Of a DNA stretch of 64,000 nt, positions 1-9,432 are shown in pieces. The notes below the pieces were generated by a model, which was given only the letters and a program-made list of their open reading frames with translations, searched no databases and was not told the DNA's origin. Every line of letters begins with the position of its first letter. Position 1 is the stretch's first letter. The position numbers were made by a program, and so were the translations under genes. Source of the DNA: Demequina silvatica (GTDB lineage: Bacteria > Actinomycetota > Actinomycetes > Actinomycetales > Demequinaceae); assembly GCF_000971215.1 (NCBI RefSeq), contig NZ_BBMA01000006.1, positions 124,001 through 188,000 of the forward strand. Direction: 5' to 3'.

Positions 1-574
1 GTACGGCGCCGCGAAGGTCTACTCGTACTGGGTGACCAAGAACTACCGCGAGGCGTACGGCATGTTCGCCGTCAACGGGATCCTGTTCAATCACGAGTCG
101 CCCCGCCGCGGCGAGACATTCGTCACCCGCAAGATCACCCGCGCCGCCGCGCACATCAAGGCCGGCCTGCAGGACGACCTATGGCTGGGCAACCTCGACT
201 CCATCCGCGACTGGGGCTACGCCGCCGAGTACGTCGAAGGCATGTGGCGGATGCTGCAGGTCGACGAGCCTGACGACTACGTCCTCGCGACCGGCGTCGG
301 CTACACCGTCCGCGACTTCCTCGAGGCTTCCTTCTCGCACGTGGGCCTCGACTGGCACGACTACGTGAAGTTCGATGAGCGCTACCTGCGCCCCACCGAG
401 GTCGACGCCCTCATCGGCGACGCGTCGAAGGCCAAGGAGAAGCTCGGCTGGGAGGCCACCGTCGACGGGCTCGCGCTCGCGCGCCTGATGGTCGACGCGG
501 ACCTCGACGCGATCGGCTACGAGGCCAAGCCGTGGCACGACGTGGTCAACCTCCAGTCATGGCGAGCGGCCTGA
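1..574 (+). CDS. gmd: GDP-mannose 4,6-dehydratase, C-terminal part (cut by window edge)
   Basis: This cytosolic short-chain dehydrogenase-type enzyme converts GDP-D-mannose to GDP-4-keto-6-deoxymannose. The frame is open from base 2. The first residues read YGAAK, which is the catalytic Tyr-x3-Lys motif, so roughly the N-terminal 150 residues lie outside the window. Strong GMD signatures follow: a [13 protein letters not shown] segment, the [17 protein letters not shown] block and a [16 protein letters not shown] block. The gene ends with TGA at 572-574 and overlaps the start of fcl by 16 bases, so the two are translationally coupled. Together they make GDP-L-fucose for the polysaccharide locus that follows. 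Confidence 0.95.
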   Translation, partial: YGAAKVYSYWVTKNYREAYGMFAVNGILFNHESPRRGETFVTRKITRAAAHIKAGLQDDLWLGNLDSIRDWGYAAEYVEGMWRMLQVDEPDDYVLATGVGYTVRDFLEASFSHVGLDWHDYVKFDERYLRPTEVDALIGDASKAKEKLGWEATVDGLALARLMVDADLDAIGYEAKPWHDVVNLQSWRAA

Positions 575-1563
575 CCCTCGCGCCCGCCGAGTCGGACGGC
601 GTCGGGTACACCCCGGCGCCGCTCGATCGCGAGGCGACCTTCTACGTCGCCGGCCACCGCGGACTGGTCGGAAGCGCGATCGTGCGCCGGCTCGAATCGG
701 CAGGCTTCACCCACGTAGTGGGTCGCCCCTCAGCGGACCTGGATCTCAAGGACCGCGACGCGACCTTCGCGTACTTCGCTGAGGCGAAGCCTAGGTACGT
801 GGTGCTCGCCGCTGCCAAGGTTGGCGGCATCCTCGCCAACAGCACCTACCCTGTCGACTTTCTCAGCGACAACATCCGCATTGAGACCAACGTGATCGAC
901 GCCGCGCTCGCCCACGATGTCGACCGGCTGCTCTTCTTGGGGTCGAGCTGCATCTACCCCAAGTACGCGCCACAGCCGATCCGCGAGGACAGCCTGCTCA
1001 CCGGCCACCTCGAGCCCACCAACGATGCCTATGCGATCGCGAAGATCGCGGGCATCCTCCACATCCAGGCCGCCCGACGCCAGTACGGCAAGCCGTGGAT
1101 CTCGGCGATGCCCACCAACCTCTACGGCCCGAACGACAACTTCTCGCCGCAAGGTTCCCACGTGCTTCCGGCGCTCATCCGCCGGTACGACGACGCCGCA
1201 CGCTCCGGCGCGCCATCGGTCACCAACTGGGGCACCGGGGCCCCGCGGCGCGAGTTCCTGCACGCCGACGACATGGCTGACGCCTGCCTGTACTTGATGG
1301 AGCACTACGACGGCCCCGCCCAGGTCAACGTCGGCACGGGCACCGACGTCACCATCCGCGAGATCGCCGCGACCATCGCCCAGGTCACCGGCTTCACCGG
1401 CCGCACGGAATGGGACACCAGCAAGCCCGACGGGACGCCGCAGAAGCTCCTCGACGTCTCGACGCTCAGCGCGCTCGGATGGACCGCGCAGATCTCTCTT
1501 GAGGAGGGCCTGCGCCGCACCTACTCCTGGTACCAGGAGAACATCGCCGAGCTGCGCGGCTGA
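559..1563 (+). CDS. fcl: GDP-L-fucose synthase (epimerase/reductase)
   Basis: This NADPH-dependent enzyme epimerises and reduces GDP-4-keto-6-deoxymannose to GDP-L-fucose. The protein has 334 residues from ATG 559. The nucleotide-binding loop GHRGLVG lies at residues 32-38, an [10 protein letters not shown] segment supplies the active-site serine region, and YAIAK is the Tyr-x3-Lys pair. The C-terminal block with PQKLLDVS and LGW is typical of the family. An upstream in-frame codon at 532 exists but lies deep inside gmd, so ATG 559 is preferred. That leaves about 25 residues before the Rossmann fold, slightly longer than usual. It is co-transcribed with gmd and ends 3 bases before the convergent DUF4012 gene. 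Confidence 0.95.
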   Translation: MASGLTLAPAESDGVGYTPAPLDREATFYVAGHRGLVGSAIVRRLESAGFTHVVGRPSADLDLKDRDATFAYFAEAKPRYVVLAAAKVGGILANSTYPVDFLSDNIRIETNVIDAALAHDVDRLLFLGSSCIYPKYAPQPIREDSLLTGHLEPTNDAYAIAKIAGILHIQAARRQYGKPWISAMPTNLYGPNDNFSPQGSHVLPALIRRYDDAARSGAPSVTNWGTGAPRREFLHADDMADACLYLMEHYDGPAQVNVGTGTDVTIREIAATIAQVTGFTGRTEWDTSKPDGTPQKLLDVSTLSALGWTAQISLEEGLRRTYSWYQENIAELRG

Positions 1564-1566
1564 GCG

Positions 1567-3357
1567 TCAGCAGCCCTCGCTCGCGGCCGCGGTGTCCCGT
1601 TTGACCACGGTCTCCTGCGCGCCCGGCGTCTGCACGTATGCCGGCGGCAGCACGCCCCGCTCGTTCGCCGCGATTGTGTATCGCAGCGTCGCGGTCTCGC
1701 CGGGCGCGATCTCGATACGTGCCGTCGCCATCGCGCGCCCCTCCTCATGCTCGGGACGCACCTTGGCCTTCTTGCCGTCCAGCGTCACGCCGGTGACGCC
1801 GGTGCCCACCGCCGGGTAGATGAGCACGTTGGCATGGAACTCGCCCAGCGAAACGTAGATGCCGCCGCCGCTGACGTACTCGGGCAGGGCCTCGAGATCG
1901 CCGTCAAAGGCGTGCGTGAAGGCGACCTCGACCTCCTGACCCGCGATCGAGCCGTCGGGGCACATGAGGTCCGTCACTGTCGCGGCGGTGTCGACGTAGT
2001 ACCCGATCTTGGATCCGGTGCCGTCGTTCACGAACACTCCCACCGCATCGTCCCGCTCGAGGTAACCGCCCGAGATGGGGGTGGAGACCAACAGGTCCTG
2101 CTCGGCCTCATCGGCGGACCACACCATGAAGCGCCCGGCATCGATGGCACGCTCGACGCCATCGAGCACCGCACCGTCGCCCGAGACGATCCGTCCGAAC
2201 AGCTCGGCGGAGGCGCGCCCGAAGAATGCGTCCTGGTCCCGCGGGTCGGGGTACTCGAGGTACGAGTCCCGCAGCATGGTGTCGGCGAGGTTCGCACCCG
2301 TGATCTCGAAAGGACCGACCGCGACGGGATCGGAGCCCTCGAGCATCCAGCCGAGCGCGACCGAGTCGACCGAGATGACGCCGTCGACCTCGTCCCCGCC
2401 GCCGGCGGCCCAGAAACGCGTCATCAGCTCGGCTGAGCGCGGGAACTCGGGAGTGAAGTTGACGTCCTGAGGGAAGATCTCCATCTGGTCTCCGAAGATG
2501 CGCTTCTCGTCCTTGGTAAGGCCGCCCACGCCGGAGGGCTGCTCGAGGCTTCCCGCCGAGCGGTAGTCGCCCATCGAGACGCCACCGTCATCGACGGTGA
2601 TCTCGATGATCGCGCCCGAGATGCCTCCCGTGGCGCGCGGCTCGGCGTTGTTCTGCACCATCACCAGGTAGGTGCGCTCGCCCTCGCCGCCCAGCATGGA
2701 CGGCAGCAGCTCCGCCGCGACATGCGCGGAGCCCACCAGCCCGGCGAGAGAGTCGACCTGCTCGCGGAGGTCCAGGAAGGGCGTCGCGACGCGGTCGATG
2801 GTGTTCGCGAGGCTCACGTTCCCGAGCACCGCGGACTGCGCATCGAGGGCGTCGGCAGCCTGCGCGAGCGGCTCGCGGTAGGGCTCCAGTACGTACGGGT
2901 CGATGCGGCCGTCCTCGAAGCCGGGAACCGCGAGCGCGTCGAGGCTGTCCATCTCCGCGAGCGGCGCAAGCGCCTGTGTCGCCATGGCGTCGACGGCGTC
3001 TCCCGCGGCCATGAGCGGCCGCACCTGGTCCGCGACCCACGGCGTGTGCGCCGCGAGCCACCAGTGGGGCCCGGAGGTCGCACCTGCGAATGCGCGCGCG
3101 GACTCCTCGAGGCTGTCGACCTCGGCGGCGAGCGCCGCGGCGTCGCGATTCGACACCGCCTGCTTGGCGGCCGTCGCGTGCGCAGTGAGCGCCTCCGAGG
3201 AGTCGAGCATGGTCTTCGCGTTCCACGCGAACAGCGCACCCACGCCCACCACCACGATCCCGCATCCGCCCGCCACCCACGGCCACACGCGGCGGCGCTT
3301 GCGGGTGGGCTGCGGCTCGGGCTGGCTCGCGGCCGGCTCGGGGGTGGCGTCGCTCAT
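1567..3357 (-). CDS. DUF4012 membrane-anchored protein, copy 1
   Basis: A 596-residue protein with a short cytoplasmic N-terminus (Pro-rich, then KRRR), one transmembrane helix at about residues 26-46, and a large outer domain of the DUF4012 family. Recognisable DUF4012 blocks are YLVMVQNNAEPRATGG, a WMLEGSDPV segment and FVNDGTGSKIGYY. The family has no established biochemical role, but in actinobacteria it is regularly found inside exopolysaccharide loci, as here. A close paralogue lies at 4086-5846, with a small LSxTG protein between them. ATG 3357 is used because the basic and hydrophobic anchor follows at the expected distance. Confidence 0.85.
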   Translation of the reverse strand: MSDATPEPAASQPEPQPTRKRRRVWPWVAGGCGIVVVGVGALFAWNAKTMLDSSEALTAHATAAKQAVSNRDAAALAAEVDSLEESARAFAGATSGPHWWLAAHTPWVADQVRPLMAAGDAVDAMATQALAPLAEMDSLDALAVPGFEDGRIDPYVLEPYREPLAQAADALDAQSAVLGNVSLANTIDRVATPFLDLREQVDSLAGLVGSAHVAAELLPSMLGGEGERTYLVMVQNNAEPRATGGISGAIIEITVDDGGVSMGDYRSAGSLEQPSGVGGLTKDEKRIFGDQMEIFPQDVNFTPEFPRSAELMTRFWAAGGGDEVDGVISVDSVALGWMLEGSDPVAVGPFEITGANLADTMLRDSYLEYPDPRDQDAFFGRASAELFGRIVSGDGAVLDGVERAIDAGRFMVWSADEAEQDLLVSTPISGGYLERDDAVGVFVNDGTGSKIGYYVDTAATVTDLMCPDGSIAGQEVEVAFTHAFDGDLEALPEYVSGGGIYVSLGEFHANVLIYPAVGTGVTGVTLDGKKAKVRPEHEEGRAMATARIEIAPGETATLRYTIAANERGVLPPAYVQTPGAQETVVKRDTAAASEGC

Positions 3358-3414
3358 CGATGTCCTTCAGGTGGGGGGCTGCGGCGCCCAGGTTACCCGT
3401 GACCGGGTACGGCA

Positions 3415-3452
3415 ACGGCCTCGGGTCCGCCATGCAGCGGACCCGAGGCCGT
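3415..3452 (-). terminator. Perfect 16-bp hairpin after the LSxTG gene
   Basis: The arms run from 3415 to 3430 and 3437 to 3452 and are perfectly complementary (ACGGCCTCGGGTCCGC in the left arm) around a 6-base loop. It starts 9 bases beyond the stop of the minus-strand gene at 3461 and before the start of the next gene, so it fits an intrinsic terminator. There is no clear T-tract, as is common in actinobacteria. Confidence 0.7.
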
Positions 3453-3460
3453 GTGAAGCG

Positions 3461-3967
3461 TTACGCGTTCTGCGCGGCGCGGCGGCGCGCACCGATGAAC
3501 ACGGTCGCGGCGCCCGCGACCAGCAGGCCCGCGGCGCCCGCGGCGAGACCGACGTTTTCGAAGCCGGTGCCCGAGAGCTCGTCGGTGGAACCGGCGGTGC
3601 CCGCCGCGACGACCTCGATCGACGCGGTGTCGACGGCCTCGCCGTCGACGATCGCCGTGAGACCCAGCGTGCCGGCGGTGCTCGGCGCGGTCACGGTGAA
3701 GGTCGCGACGCCCCCGGAGATGGTCTTGGTCGCGGAGGTGACGGTGCCCGCGATGGTGGCGTCCTCACCGGAGGTGGTGGCCTGGAGCGCGGCGTCGGAG
3801 CCGTCGGGGCCGGCGACGTCGCAGTTGAACGGCTGCCCCACCTCGCTGGTGGAGACGTCGCAGCCGATGACGTCCTCTCCGCTGGTGTAATCCTCAGCGA
3901 AAGCGGCGGTCGGGGCGAGAATGGCCGCGCCTGCCAGCGCGGTCACAGCAAGGGTACGTACGAACAT
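3461..3967 (-). CDS. Small LSxTG cell-wall-type surface protein, copy 1
   Basis: A 168-residue exported protein. It has a signal peptide (MFVRTLAVTALAGAAILAPT, cleavage near AFA-ED), a single Ig-like domain of about 110 residues with two cysteines that could form a disulfide, and a C-terminal sorting-like tail: LSGTG, a hydrophobic helix, then RRR. LSxTG resembles the LAxTG class used by sortase E, but no sortase gene is in the window. The start is ATG 3967, with GGGAGG eight bases upstream; the upstream ATG in the same frame lies before this site. The paralogue at 18374-18934 has the same architecture. Their positions near both ends of the polysaccharide locus suggest a shared envelope role, which is inference. 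Confidence 0.75.
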   Translation of the reverse strand: MFVRTLAVTALAGAAILAPTAAFAEDYTSGEDVIGCDVSTSEVGQPFNCDVAGPDGSDAALQATTSGEDATIAGTVTSATKTISGGVATFTVTAPSTAGTLGLTAIVDGEAVDTASIEVVAAGTAGSTDELSGTGFENVGLAAGAAGLLVAGAATVFIGARRRAAQNA

Positions 3968-4006
3968 ATGTGATGCCTCCCAGCAGACGGCGCCCTCAGC
4001 AGCGCC

Positions 4007-4041
4007 GTTGAACAACCCATGCATCATAACAAGTGTTCAAC
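4007..4041. promoter_or_regulatory. 8-bp inverted repeat upstream of the LSxTG gene
   Basis: GTTGAACA at 4007-4014 and TGTTCAAC at 4034-4041 form perfect arms with a 19-base spacer, 40 bases upstream of the ATG at 3967. The region is unusually AT-rich for this genome. It could be a dyad operator or part of the promoter of the LSxTG gene. No regulator is identified. Confidence 0.45.
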
Positions 4042-4085
4042 AGGCAATTCGGGTCCCGAGGTAAACATCCCGTTACGTCCTCTTC

Positions 4086-5846
4086 TCAGCAGGACGGGGA
4101 CTGCTCGAGCAGCAGCTGCGGCTGGTTGGGGCGCGGCCCTGGCGTCATCTGCAGTCCGGGTAGCCCCAGCTCCGCCTCCGTGGCCTGGAGCTCGTAGACC
4201 AGGTTCACCTGCCCGCCGGGCTTCAGCTCGATCCGCTTCTGCGACATCGCGCGCCCCTCGTGGACGTCCTCGACCACCTCCATGGCCTCGCCGTCCCGCG
4301 TGGTGCCGGTCAGCGCGAAGCCCGCCGGCGGGTACACCAGCACGTTCGCGTGGAACTCTCCGCGCGGCACGAACCGCGGGATCCCGGTGATGTAGTCCGG
4401 CAGGTCCGCGACGTCGCCTTCATACCCGTGGCGCAGTTCCACCTCCACGGTCATCGAGTCGATCGAGCCGTCGTTGCACTGGTAATCCGTCACCAGCACG
4501 TCGGAGCCGATGTAGTAGCCGATCTTCGAGCCCGAACCGTCGTTGAGGAAGACCCCCAACGTGTCGGGGCTCTCGAGGAACGCGCCTCCCACGCCCGTCG
4601 ACGCGAGCAGGGCCTGCTCCTCAGCGTCGGCGGACCACAGCAGGAACCGGTGGGCCTCGATCGCCTGCTCCACCCCCGACACCGAGGCGACCTGACCGCC
4701 GACCACCTGCGCGAACAGCGCGGCGGCGGTGCGTGCGAAGAACTCGTCCTGCTCGAGCGGGTCCTCGTACAGGAAATACGCCTGGTTGAGCATCACCATC
4801 GCGAGGTTCTCCCCCGTGATCTCGATCCCGCCGGCCTCCAGCGGCGCCGATCCCTCGAGCATCCACCCGAGCGCCACGGGGTCGATCGACACCACCGCGT
4901 CCGGCCGCTCGCCGTACCTCAGCTCCCAGAAGTCGACCAGGATCTCGGCGGTGCGGGGGAACTCGGGGGTGAAGTTCGCGTCATGCGGATACGTGCTCAT
5001 GCGGTCGGAGAAGATCCGCTCCTCGTCCTCCGTGATCGCCACCCGGCCCGCGTCGTCGATGAGGTCGCGCGCCGCCGCGTAGCGCCCCAGCTCCATCCGG
5101 CCGTCCTCGACCGTGAGTTCGAAGAACGCTCCGGGCAGCCCGCCCGTGGTGCGCGGCTCGGCGTTGTTCTGCACCACCACCAGGTAGTGACGCTCCCCCT
5201 CGCCGCCCAGCATCCCGGGCAGCAGCTCCGCGGTCGCGTGCGCGCCCGCGACCAGCCCGCCGAGCGTCTCGATCTGCCCCTCGAGCCCCCGCACCAGGTC
5301 GTTCACCGGCAGCCACGACCGCGACGTGTCCACCCCCGCAAGCGTCTCCGCCTCTGCGGCCAGCGTCTCCGAGGCGACCGCCAGCGGTCCGCGGTACTCC
5401 TCGAGCACGTACGGGTCCACGCGGCCGCCCTCGAACCTGGGGACCTCGAACGCCGCGAGGCTGTCCTGGCCCGCGAGCGGCGCCAGCGCACGGTCCGCCA
5501 CGGCGCCCACCGCCTCGCCGGCGGCCACCAGGGGCGCCGCCTGCAGCCGCAGCCACGGCAGGTGGGACGCGATCCACCAGTGCGGCCCGGAGGTCGCGGC
5601 CTCGAACTCCTCCGCGGCCTCCTTGACCTGCGCGACCTCGCGCGTCAGCGCCTCGGCGTCCGCGGCGGCGAGCGCCTCCTGCGCTGCCTCCGCGTGCTGG
5701 TCGACGGCCGTGGCCGCGGCGGTGAGCCGCGCCGCGTCGTAGGTGAGGAACGCGAGCATGACGCCGAGCAGGAGCAGCACCGCACCCACGACCATCCACG
5801 GCCAGCGGCGTCGCCGCCTGCGCGGATGCGCGCTCTCGTCAGCCAT
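4086..5846 (-). CDS. DUF4012 membrane-anchored protein, copy 2
   Basis: A 586-residue paralogue of the protein at 1567-3357. It has a basic N-terminus (RRRRRR), one transmembrane helix (WMVVGAVLLLLGVMLAFL) and an outer DUF4012 domain with the matching blocks YLVVVQNNAEPRTTGG, WMLEGSAPL and FLNDGSGSKIGYY. ATG 5846 is chosen because a G-rich ribosome-binding stretch lies just upstream and the anchor begins shortly after it. The codon at 5873 would add nine residues with no better context. Sequence order and motif spacing match copy 1 throughout, so the pair arose by duplication around the LSxTG gene. Role unknown; envelope polysaccharide handling is inferred from the neighbours. Confidence 0.85.
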   Translation of the reverse strand: MADESAHPRRRRRRWPWMVVGAVLLLLGVMLAFLTYDAARLTAAATAVDQHAEAAQEALAAADAEALTREVAQVKEAAEEFEAATSGPHWWIASHLPWLRLQAAPLVAAGEAVGAVADRALAPLAGQDSLAAFEVPRFEGGRVDPYVLEEYRGPLAVASETLAAEAETLAGVDTSRSWLPVNDLVRGLEGQIETLGGLVAGAHATAELLPGMLGGEGERHYLVVVQNNAEPRTTGGLPGAFFELTVEDGRMELGRYAAARDLIDDAGRVAITEDEERIFSDRMSTYPHDANFTPEFPRTAEILVDFWELRYGERPDAVVSIDPVALGWMLEGSAPLEAGGIEITGENLAMVMLNQAYFLYEDPLEQDEFFARTAAALFAQVVGGQVASVSGVEQAIEAHRFLLWSADAEEQALLASTGVGGAFLESPDTLGVFLNDGSGSKIGYYIGSDVLVTDYQCNDGSIDSMTVEVELRHGYEGDVADLPDYITGIPRFVPRGEFHANVLVYPPAGFALTGTTRDGEAMEVVEDVHEGRAMSQKRIELKPGGQVNLVYELQATEAELGLPGLQMTPGPRPNQPQLLLEQSPSC

Positions 5847-5957
5847 GCGCCCCCACCCCCAGCGAGCCCGCACCTACGCGGACGGACAGGACATTCAGTG
5901 ACATTCTAGGGAGGATGCACGGCAGAGAGCCAGGTCGCGGCCCACCCGGGCGCCGTT

Positions 5958-7277
5958 TCAAGCGGCGGGACGGACCTTCCCCTTGCGGGCTCTCTCGGGC
6001 TGCAGCGGGACGGGCTCCGCGATGGTGTCGGGCAGCGGGACGCCGAGCACGGCGCAGAACGCGTCGATCGCGGCGCTCTCCGTCAGCACCGCCTCGCGGT
6101 ACGCGCGGCCGTTCTCGCCGTACTCGCGAGCCTTGTCCTGGTCGGCGGCGAGCGCGAGCGCCGCGTCGACCAGCGCGTCGGGGTCACCGGAGGCGACCAC
6201 GGCACCCGCGCCCGCCGTCTCCACCTCCTCGGCGGTGATGCCGGTGAGGCTCGTGGCAGCGAGCACCGGCCGCGCCGCGTCGAAGTAGGAGGTGAGCTTG
6301 GACGGCACCGCCATCTCCATGACGCCGGGGGCCTCGTGCACCAGCAGCACGTCTGCGGCGCCCAGGGCGCTGCAGTAGTGCTCGTCGTCGAGGCAGTCGA
6401 GGAAGTCGACGTTGTCGAGGCCCTCCGCGAGCTCCTCGAGGCGGGCGCGCTCGGCGCCGCCGCCCAGGAGCACGAACCTCAACGCCTCACCGCGCTCCTG
6501 CGCGCGACGGGCCGCGTAGATCACGTGGTCGAGCCCCTGCTTCACGCCCATGTTGCCCGCGTGGAGCACCACGGACTCCTCGGCCCAGCCGCGGTCCTCG
6601 CGGGCGCTTGCCCGGTCGACGGCGCCGTGCGCGGGGATGTGCGTCCAGTTCCGGACCACCGAGACGTGCTCGGGGTCCACGCCGTAGTCCTCGCACACGT
6701 CCTTCTTGAAGCGGTCGTGGATCACCACCACGCGGTTGGCCTTGCGCAGGATGTAGCCCTCGACGGCGCGCATCACCTTCTCCACGAAGCCGCTGCCGGC
6801 GGTCTCCGCGACGCCTTGGCCGTACAGGTCCTGGACCCAGACCACGCGCGGCGTGCGCGGGTGGCGGATGCGCGCCCACAGGCCGGTGATGGCGGTGGAG
6901 AACAGCGCGGGCGAGATCATGAGGATGACGTCCGGCTTGCCGATCCCGCCGCCGAAGCTCGAGCGCAGCCCGAACGTGATCTCGGAGAGCAGCCGCTGCA
7001 GGCCCTGCGTCTTCTTGGGGACGTAGTGGAGGCGGCGGTGGACCGTCACGCCGCGGTCCTCCTCGTCGCGGCTCCACTCCCCGAAGCCGTCGTAGATGCG
7101 CCACTCCGGGTAGTGCGGATGCGCCGTGGTGACGTCGACCTGGCAGCCGCGGTTCACCAGCGCGCGCGCCAGCGCCCCGGTGTACGGTGCGATGCCGGTG
7201 CGCTCCGGCGGATAGTTGATGCCGACGATGCTGATGGCGTGCGCCTGAGCCGGAACAGTCACGGTTTCCCCCCTCAT
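5958..7277 (-). CDS. WcaI-like GT4 glycosyltransferase
   Basis: A 439-residue cytosolic or membrane-associated transferase that should add a sugar to the lipid-linked polysaccharide repeat. The N-terminal GT-B half has the WcaI-type start (VGINYPPERTGIAPYTGAL). The donor-binding half contains HAGNMGVKQGLDH and an HEAPGVMEMAVPSKL segment, where an acidic motif contacts the nucleotide sugar. ATG 7277 fits because the Rossmann strand begins about 15 residues later. The open frame continues far upstream but has shadow-like arginine-rich composition. Donor and acceptor cannot be read from sequence. Next upstream on the same strand is the Wzz/BY-kinase gene. Confidence 0.88.
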   Translation of the reverse strand: MRGETVTVPAQAHAISIVGINYPPERTGIAPYTGALARALVNRGCQVDVTTAHPHYPEWRIYDGFGEWSRDEEDRGVTVHRRLHYVPKKTQGLQRLLSEITFGLRSSFGGGIGKPDVILMISPALFSTAITGLWARIRHPRTPRVVWVQDLYGQGVAETAGSGFVEKVMRAVEGYILRKANRVVVIHDRFKKDVCEDYGVDPEHVSVVRNWTHIPAHGAVDRASAREDRGWAEESVVLHAGNMGVKQGLDHVIYAARRAQERGEALRFVLLGGGAERARLEELAEGLDNVDFLDCLDDEHYCSALGAADVLLVHEAPGVMEMAVPSKLTSYFDAARPVLAATSLTGITAEEVETAGAGAVVASGDPDALVDAALALAADQDKAREYGENGRAYREAVLTESAAIDAFCAVLGVPLPDTIAEPVPLQPERARKGKVRPAA

Positions 7278-7362
7278 GCAGGGGCCGTGATCACTTCCCC
7301 CCGCTGGAACCGAGCGTAAAGGGGATTGTTCGGGATGAAAAGGCGAAAAGGGACATTCGCCG

Positions 7363-9432
7363 CTATCCCGCTTCCGACGGATCGATCGCGCCCGCGACGC
7401 GGACGCCCGCCGACACCGGCTCGGCCTCCTCCTCGTCCTCGACCTCGGGGGTCGGGAGCGAGGCGTCGTCGGCCTCGATGCGCTCCTTCTCGGTGGCCTC
7501 CGCCAGCTCGCGCTCGACCTCCCCGAGGTCCTCCGCAAACTCGGACTCGTCGACCTCGGGCACGGGGATAGAGTCCTCGTCGGCGGCCTCCTCGAGACCC
7601 TCCGGACCCTGCGGAGCCCCCTCGACGTCCTCACCGTCGGCGGCGGCGTCGGATGCGTCTGCCGGCGGCTCCTCCTCCGCGGTCTCGGTGGCGTCGAGCT
7701 CGAGGTCCAGCGCGTCCTGCGCGACGGGCGGCACGCTCGCCCGCGACTTGCCGCGTGGGCGCGGCGGCTTCTTCTGCGCGAGCTGATCGCCGTCGGACGC
7801 GACGGCGCCGGGACTGTCCGACGGCTCGTCCTCCGCCTCACCGGACACCGCAGCACCCTCGCCACCGTCGGCCGCGTCGACAACAGCCTCGGCGACCTCC
7901 TCGCCCGACCCGGCCACCGCATCGTCCACCGTGGCCGCGTCCTCAGCCGGCGCATCGTCCCCCGTCACGGCGTCCGCGGCGGCGGCCGCGACCACCACCT
8001 CGCCCGCGTCGTCAGCGAGCGCGGACTCGGGCTCCGGCTCGGCCGGCTTCTCCTCGATGGCCTTCTTCTCCCCCGACGCGTACACGTACGCGCCCGAGCG
8101 GTACGGCGACCGGTACGCCCCGCGCACCGGCACGCCGTCGAGGATCACGCCGATCGCACGGCCCTTGACCTTCTCCAGGTCGCCGATCGCCTGCTCGAGC
8201 TCGTCGATGGTGGTCCGCCCGGCCCGCGCCACCACCAGCGCGCCGTCGGTGCGCGCCGTCAGCACCGCGGCGTCCGTGACGGGCAGCAGCGGCGGCGTGT
8301 CCACCAGCACCATGGTGTCCGGCGGGAACGAGTACAGGAGCTCGTGCATCGCGTCCGAGGCGAGCAGCTCCGACGGGTTGGGCGGGATGGACCCCGACGC
8401 GAGCACCTGGAAGTGCCCCGTGGTGCCGTAGGTGTGCAGCGCCTTCTCGAGCGTGATGCGCCCCACCAGCACGTCCGTGAGCCCGATCGCGTCGGGCAGG
8501 CCCAGGGTGGTCGCGACCGCGGGGCGGCGCAGGTCCGCGTCCACCAGCACCACGTCGCGGCCCGCCTCCGCGATGGCCTCCGCGAGCTTGGCGATGGTGG
8601 TGGACTTGCCGTCGCCCGGCAGCGCAGAGGTCACCACGATCACCCGCGGCGGGTGGTCGATGTCCACGAACTGCAGGTTGGTGCGCAGCTGGCGGATGGA
8701 CTCCTTCATCGCGAAGTCGTCGGCGGCGGTGACGCCCACCTTCGCGATCTGCTGGTTGAACGGAAGCGCGCCCACCACGGGGATCTCGAACAGGCTCTCG
8801 ATGTCCGCGGGCTTGCGCAGGCGGCGGTCCTGCGTGGACCGCACCACCGCGACCACGATCCCCACCACCAGCCCGATGATCAGGCCCAACGCCACCGTCA
8901 GCTTCACGTTCGGGGAGGTGGGGACGTCCGGCAGGGACGCCGTGTCGAGCGCCATGAGGCCCACCGCCGCCGGGGAGCCGCCCGTCGCGGTCGCCTGCGC
9001 GTTCTCGATCTCCGCCACCACCGACGTGGTCGCGACCACCCACGCGTTCGCGAGGTCGCGCGCGGCCTCCGGCGTGGGCCCGTGCGCGTAGATGCGGATC
9101 ACCGCGGTGTCCGTGGAGTTCGCGATGGTGACCTGGTCGAGGAGCTCGTCGGCGGTGTCCGTGGACCCCACCATCTCCCCCGCCCGCGCCGCGACGGTGC
9201 GCGACTTCGCGATGTCGACGTAGCTCTTGACGTTCGACTCCGCGTCGTTTCCCACGATGGCGGAGCCGTCTCCCGCCGAGGAGTCCGTGGTGATGACCGC
9301 GGAGCTCGCCGCCGTCCACACCTTCTCCTGGAGCATGGTCCAGCCGAATGCGAGCGCGCCGCCCACCAGCGTCATGGCGGCGATCGCCAGCCAGTGCGAG
9401 CGGAAGATCCGCATGTACTCCGTCAGCGTCAT
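7363..9432 (-). CDS. Wzz/BY-kinase fusion (polysaccharide co-polymerase and tyrosine kinase)
   Basis: A 689-residue protein controlling polysaccharide chain length and export. The Wzz part has membrane helices at about 14-34 and 176-198 with an outer domain between them. The cytosolic kinase has Walker A (SALPGDGKST, about 269-278), Walker A' (DADLRRP, about 297-303) and Walker B (VLVDTPPL, about 375-382). A tyrosine cluster (Y440, Y444, Y449, Y451) is the likely autophosphorylation site. Unusually, about 235 acidic, Ala/Glu/Asp-rich low-complexity residues follow the cluster instead of the chain ending there. ATG 9432 overlaps the stop of the polymerase gene as ATGA. The phosphatase at 14102 is the probable counter-enzyme. 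Confidence 0.9.
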   Translation of the reverse strand: MTLTEYMRIFRSHWLAIAAMTLVGGALAFGWTMLQEKVWTAASSAVITTDSSAGDGSAIVGNDAESNVKSYVDIAKSRTVAARAGEMVGSTDTADELLDQVTIANSTDTAVIRIYAHGPTPEAARDLANAWVVATTSVVAEIENAQATATGGSPAAVGLMALDTASLPDVPTSPNVKLTVALGLIIGLVVGIVVAVVRSTQDRRLRKPADIESLFEIPVVGALPFNQQIAKVGVTAADDFAMKESIRQLRTNLQFVDIDHPPRVIVVTSALPGDGKSTTIAKLAEAIAEAGRDVVLVDADLRRPAVATTLGLPDAIGLTDVLVGRITLEKALHTYGTTGHFQVLASGSIPPNPSELLASDAMHELLYSFPPDTMVLVDTPPLLPVTDAAVLTARTDGALVVARAGRTTIDELEQAIGDLEKVKGRAIGVILDGVPVRGAYRSPYRSGAYVYASGEKKAIEEKPAEPEPESALADDAGEVVVAAAAADAVTGDDAPAEDAATVDDAVAGSGEEVAEAVVDAADGGEGAAVSGEAEDEPSDSPGAVASDGDQLAQKKPPRPRGKSRASVPPVAQDALDLELDATETAEEEPPADASDAAADGEDVEGAPQGPEGLEEAADEDSIPVPEVDESEFAEDLGEVERELAEATEKERIEADDASLPTPEVEDEEEAEPVSAGVRVAGAIDPSEAG

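Noticed and set aside
7278..7955. Long upstream extension of the GT4 glycosyltransferase frame
   Set aside because: The extension is Arg/Pro-rich, antisense to the acidic kinase tail, and lies before a normal start with the Rossmann strand right behind it.
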